Assembly (NCBI GenBank): GCA_047619315.1
Contig: JBLHKB010000251.1
Coordinates: forward strand, 1-9,475
Source: JBCCRV01 sp047619315
GTDB lineage: Bacteria > Myxococcota_A > Polyangia > Polyangiales > Houyiibacteriaceae
Direction: 5' to 3'
DNA length: 9,475 bases
The notes under the pieces are model-generated. The model did no database searches, had not been told where the DNA came from, and worked only from the letters and a program-made list of their open reading frames with translations. Made by a program: the position numbers and the translations under genes. Positions 6,883-9,475 of the stretch are shown piece after piece (the stretch's first letter is position 1; every line of letters starts with the position of its first letter).

Positions 6883-8562
6883 TTACTCTTCGAGCAAGAG
6901 CTTGCCGGGGTTCAACACACCTGCGGGGTCGACGCGGTTTTTGGCCGCTCGGAGCAGCTCCATCCCCATGCTGCCTTTTTCAGTCGCCATCCACGGCGCA
7001 TGGTCACGACCCACGCCGTGATGATGGGAGATGGTGCCGCCGCCCTCGGCGATGGCATCCGAAGCCGCAGTCTTCACGCGACGCCACTGCGCGATAGGGT
7101 CTTCGAGATCGCGTGCGAAGAAGAACGTAAAGTAGAGCGAGCACCCGTCGCCGTAGGAGTGGCTGATGTGACAGAGAATCGCGGCATGTTCGCCGAGCTC
7201 CGCGCGAATCGCGGCGCGAACCTTCGCGGCCAACGCCTCCACGTTGGACCACGTCGTCGATGTCTCAAGAGTGTCGATGGCGACGCCACGATCAAGCAGC
7301 GGGTCGCGAAGATAAGGCATCGAGAAGCGAGAATCTTCCCAAGACTTGCCGGGGCCCTTTCCAATGGGCGCGCCTCCGGCACTCACGCACATGGCTGTGG
7401 TACGCAACACCGAATGACGTACGTCGTGGGCATTTCCTTCGACGCCGATCATCAGCGCGCAGCGTCCACGGCCGTCACCTTCACCAGGAACGTAGCCCGC
7501 CAGGGCGAGCGCTTTTTCGCCGACGCGGGTGACCGCGGACGATGGCTTCAAGAGTCCCTTAAGGGTGCCGTAGAAGTAGCTCTCATCGCTGTCCGAGAGG
7601 CGCATCATCGCCACCGAGACGCCCGATTGAGCGATGCATCGAACCGCTTCGACGCCGCTTCTAAAGTCTTTGAAGAGATACGCGCGAATGTCTCGCGTGT
7701 CCGGCATTCGGTGGACCTTCACCGTCGCCTTCGTGATCACTCCGAGGACGCCTTCGCTCCCGCAGATGAGCTCGTTGAGGTTGGGTCCCGCAGCGCTCTG
7801 GGGAAATGGCAGCGTACGCATCTCGCCTTGGGGAGTGAGCACCGTCGTGGCGACGAGCCACTTGTTCGCTGTTCCATAGCGTTTGGATTGCGGCCCGGCG
7901 CCTCGTGCCGCGATCCAGCCGCCAAGAGTGGAGAACTCAAACGACTGAGGAAAGTGCCCGAGGGTGTAGCCCCGCTCTTGAAGCGCGGCCTCGAGCTCAG
8001 GCCCATAGATGCCCGCTTCGAAGGTCGCCGTGTGAGACACTTCGTCGAGGTCGAGTAAGCGCCGCATGCGCGTCGTGTCGAGGGTGACGACGCCCTTCTG
8101 GTCTTCCCCGGGACGCGCCTCGACGCCGCCGACTACGCTCGAGCCACCGCCAAAAGGAATCACGGCGATGTTGTGTGTGGAGCAAATGTTGAGGACCGCC
8201 GCGACCTCCGCTGCGTTCTCGGGATAAACAACAGCGTCCGGGGCCATCTCCAATCGCCCAGAGCGAAGCTGGACCATGTCCGGGTAGCTTCGACCGTAGG
8301 CGTGCAGCGCCCGTTCGAAGTCCGAAGTGAGCACCCGGGATTCATCGAGGGCTTCGGTGAGCTCCAGCATCAGCTCGTCGGGCAAGGTCGGCGGCGGAAG
8401 CTCGACGCTCGCGAGATCCGGCGCTGGAGTCTCGGGAAGTGAAGCGACGCCAACGACGCCGGCGACAAACGCCCAAACCTCGTCGTCGTGCCCATGAAGT
8501 TCGAAAGTCGCGGACCTCAGGCCCCAACCATTCCATCGCAGTTCGTCTCGCCGATACGCCAT
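6883..8562 (-). CDS. agps: Alkylglycerone-phosphate (alkyl-DHAP) synthase-like FAD-linked oxidase
   Basis: This 559-residue flavoprotein is of the VAO/FAD-binding type-4 family. Its order and motifs match eukaryotic alkylglycerone-phosphate synthase, which swaps the acyl chain of acyl-DHAP for a fatty alcohol to make the ether bond of ether lipids. Visible landmarks are RWNGWG near the N-terminus (9-14), a long helical N-domain, and the FAD PP-loop PFGGGSSVVGG (136-146). Further on come GHFPQSFEFSTLGGW (202-216), GSEGVLGVIT (268-277), LETSTTW (432-438), SHSYGDGCSLYF (467-478), the histidine triplet HHHGVG (513-518) and VDPAGVLNPGK (544-554). The human enzyme has closely corresponding blocks, including FSTVGGW, GSEGTLGVIT and SHHHGVG. 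Myxobacteria are known to make ether lipids, which fits. The ATG at 8562 has only a weak purine run 12 nt upstream. A D-lactate or glycolate oxidase-like activity is the main alternative, but the His triplet and N-terminus favour AGPS. Confidence 0.88.
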   Translation of the reverse strand: MAYRRDELRWNGWGLRSATFELHGHDDEVWAFVAGVVGVASLPETPAPDLASVELPPPTLPDELMLELTEALDESRVLTSDFERALHAYGRSYPDMVQLRSGRLEMAPDAVVYPENAAEVAAVLNICSTHNIAVIPFGGGSSVVGGVEARPGEDQKGVVTLDTTRMRRLLDLDEVSHTATFEAGIYGPELEAALQERGYTLGHFPQSFEFSTLGGWIAARGAGPQSKRYGTANKWLVATTVLTPQGEMRTLPFPQSAAGPNLNELICGSEGVLGVITKATVKVHRMPDTRDIRAYLFKDFRSGVEAVRCIAQSGVSVAMMRLSDSDESYFYGTLKGLLKPSSAVTRVGEKALALAGYVPGEGDGRGRCALMIGVEGNAHDVRHSVLRTTAMCVSAGGAPIGKGPGKSWEDSRFSMPYLRDPLLDRGVAIDTLETSTTWSNVEALAAKVRAAIRAELGEHAAILCHISHSYGDGCSLYFTFFFARDLEDPIAQWRRVKTAASDAIAEGGGTISHHHGVGRDHAPWMATEKGSMGMELLRAAKNRVDPAGVLNPGKLLLEE

Positions 8563-8587
8563 GGAGTCTGTCTACCACCCTTAAGAA

Positions 8588-8632
8588 AAACCATCCACGG
8601 CACGGCGATTCGCCGATGCGCATGGATGGTTT
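8588..8632 (-). terminator. Rho-independent terminator after the chalcone-isomerase-fold gene
   Basis: The left arm aaaccatcca (8588-8597) pairs perfectly with tggatggttt (8623-8632). Inside the loop a second small hairpin can form between cggcg (8603-8607) and cgccg (8611-8615). Read on the minus strand, the outer stem runs into TTTTTC, as expected for termination of the gene ending at 8672. It lies only 26 bp before the AGPS start codon, so AGPS needs read-through or its own promoter within or just after the hairpin. Confidence 0.82.
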
Positions 8633-8671
8633 CTAGAGCTCAAAACGCTCGGGAGAGCGCTTATGTCAGGT

Positions 8672-9238
8672 TCAGCCGCAGCGGCCGCCGAGGAGACCGC
8701 GCTTGAGGCCGCGGTTCGGTGGATTTGGCCCAACGAAGATTCGGAAGAAGGCGCTGGCGAACTCGTCGCCGGCGATGGTTCCGCGAGCGGCGCGGCCAAC
8801 GCGAACTTCGAGGCCGGTTCCTGGACGATGAGTGAAGACCAAGATGGTTCCTTCGTTGATCTCGGCGGGGAGCATTTGAGCGAAGCGACCGATCAGAGCC
8901 GTCATACCGGCGCCGCCGAAGCTCTCCTCAAGGGCTTCCTGCATGTCTTCGCGCGTCACGTCACGGACGAAGTGAAGAACGATCTGTTTGAGACCGTTCG
9001 CAGCGATGATGGCGTTTCCGTCGGTGTTCGCCTCAGGCAGGTAAAGGCCCGCAACGTAGACATCGACATTAAAGACGGTGGCTTCGCGAATGCCCATTCC
9101 GTTGAGGACGAGGGTCTGTCCGTCGACCTCGACGCTGTTGCGCATCGTGATGTCATTGCAGCGACGGGCAAAAGCCTGGCCGGGAAGTGAAAGAAGAAGA
9201 GTGGCAGCGAGGGCCGCAAGGGTGAGGGTCGAACGCAT
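8672..9238 (-). CDS. Exported chalcone-isomerase-fold protein
   Basis: This 188-residue protein has a clear Sec signal peptide (residues 1-24, ending AFA before RR), so it should be periplasmic. The mature part matches the chalcone-isomerase-like family found in many proteobacteria. It has GMGIREATVFNVDVYVAGLYLP (split by family convention at V55), followed by IVLHFVRDVTREDMQEAL, then EINEGTILVFTHRPGTGLEV and a C-terminal FFRIFVGPNPPNRGLKRGLLG. The family has the chalcone isomerase fold but generally lacks the plant catalytic residues; some relatives bind fatty acids and most have no known substrate. I chose the ATG at 9238 because GGAG lies 9 nt upstream and the signal peptide begins there. 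The frame is open for 49 further codons to an ATG at 9385, which would place the signal internally. A terminator follows 40 bp downstream. The neighbouring AGPS makes a lipid role tempting, but that is inference. Confidence 0.88.
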   Translation of the reverse strand: MRSTLTLAALAATLLLSLPGQAFARRCNDITMRNSVEVDGQTLVLNGMGIREATVFNVDVYVAGLYLPEANTDGNAIIAANGLKQIVLHFVRDVTREDMQEALEESFGGAGMTALIGRFAQMLPAEINEGTILVFTHRPGTGLEVRVGRAARGTIAGDEFASAFFRIFVGPNPPNRGLKRGLLGGRCG

Positions 9239-9475
9239 GGTTGGTTTCTCCGAGGCAAGTGGACCGCTGGTCTTGAGTCCATGACGAAGACGGGCAGCGG
9301 GAATGAACGCCCGCGAGGTTGCCACGAGCGACGGGTAGACGTACCACGCACGCGCTTGCTTCAGAAGGGCTGTTCGTTTTTGCATTTTTCTTCTGGCGCG
9401 ACGTGGCGGCGACCTGTGGTATATCGGCGGTACACGCGGCGAGAGCCTTCGGCGAAATCGAAGCTCAAGTGCCTG
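9239..9475. other. Upstream region of the chalcone-isomerase-fold gene; no supported gene
   Basis: This region carries the ribosome binding site (GGAG, 9248-9251 on the minus strand) and, further out, an AT-rich spot around 9418-9425 (ggtatatc) that could be part of a promoter on either strand. I see no -35 partner at good spacing. The open frame reaching to 9385 looks like non-coding leader. The window ends before any upstream gene is recognisable. Confidence 0.4.

Noticed and set aside
6592..8058. 488-codon open frame on the + strand
   Set aside because: It runs antisense through the AGPS gene, its sequence is rich in Arg and His as expected for a high-GC shadow frame, and it matches no family. 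The AGPS frame has many conserved motifs.
8663..9190. 175-codon open frame on the + strand
   Set aside because: It is antisense to the chalcone-isomerase-fold gene. It has an Ala/Glu-rich low-complexity start and no family resemblance.
9239..9385. 49-codon N-terminal extension of the chalcone-isomerase-fold protein (ATG at 9385)
   Set aside because: It would place a perfect signal peptide in the middle of the protein, while a GGAG ribosome binding site stands 9 nt before the ATG at 9238.

Overview
The window is GC-rich and densely coded. It looks like chromosomal DNA of a myxobacterium or close relative (Myxococcota). That assignment is an inference from four things: a Hanks-type Ser/Thr kinase with a single transmembrane segment and a secreted C-terminal half, cysteine-rich mosaic lipoproteins, a bacterial alkylglycerone-phosphate synthase, and high third-position GC. 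I see no phage, transposon, CRISPR, tRNA or rRNA signal. Eight coding regions are supported, one of them cut by the left edge.

Left part (1-3233). The C-terminal end of a glucose-6-phosphate dehydrogenase (+ strand) converges on a two-gene minus-strand operon. The upstream operon gene encodes a 683-residue transmembrane Ser/Thr protein kinase. The downstream gene overlaps it by an ATGA and encodes a 340-residue exported protein. The exported protein is essentially a kinase-free copy of the kinase's extracytoplasmic half: a low-complexity linker followed by a helical, cysteine-containing domain. Several blocks align at identical spacing, namely SLRD-x5-C-x2-FE, C-x21-ATL-[ED]-R and C-x19-RLD. 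This paired arrangement of a membrane kinase and a secreted copy of its sensor domain is the most interesting object in the window.

Middle (3234-6878, + strand). A 233-bp divergent intergenic region separates the kinase from a small membrane protein with an N-terminal zinc ribbon, two transmembrane helices and a predicted winged-helix-like C-terminus. Next comes a complete NAD-dependent malate dehydrogenase of the type-2 family, closed by a near-perfect terminator palindrome at 5220-5253. After that is a 522-residue mosaic lipoprotein combining a beta-rich N-terminus, a Cys-rich region, two thrombospondin-type-1-like repeats, a MopE-like Cys/Asp motif and a C-terminal three-repeat DUF5648-like domain.

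Right part (6879-9475, - strand). A 559-residue FAD-linked oxidase closely resembling alkylglycerone-phosphate synthase (ether-lipid synthesis) converges on the lipoprotein gene with a 4-bp gap. Upstream of it, beyond a rho-independent terminator, lies a gene for a small exported chalcone-isomerase-fold protein. The last ~237 bp hold no gene I can support.

Functionally the window mixes central metabolism (G6PDH, MDH), membrane-lipid synthesis (AGPS) and cell-envelope or signalling proteins. Only the kinase and the secreted protein look like a dedicated unit.
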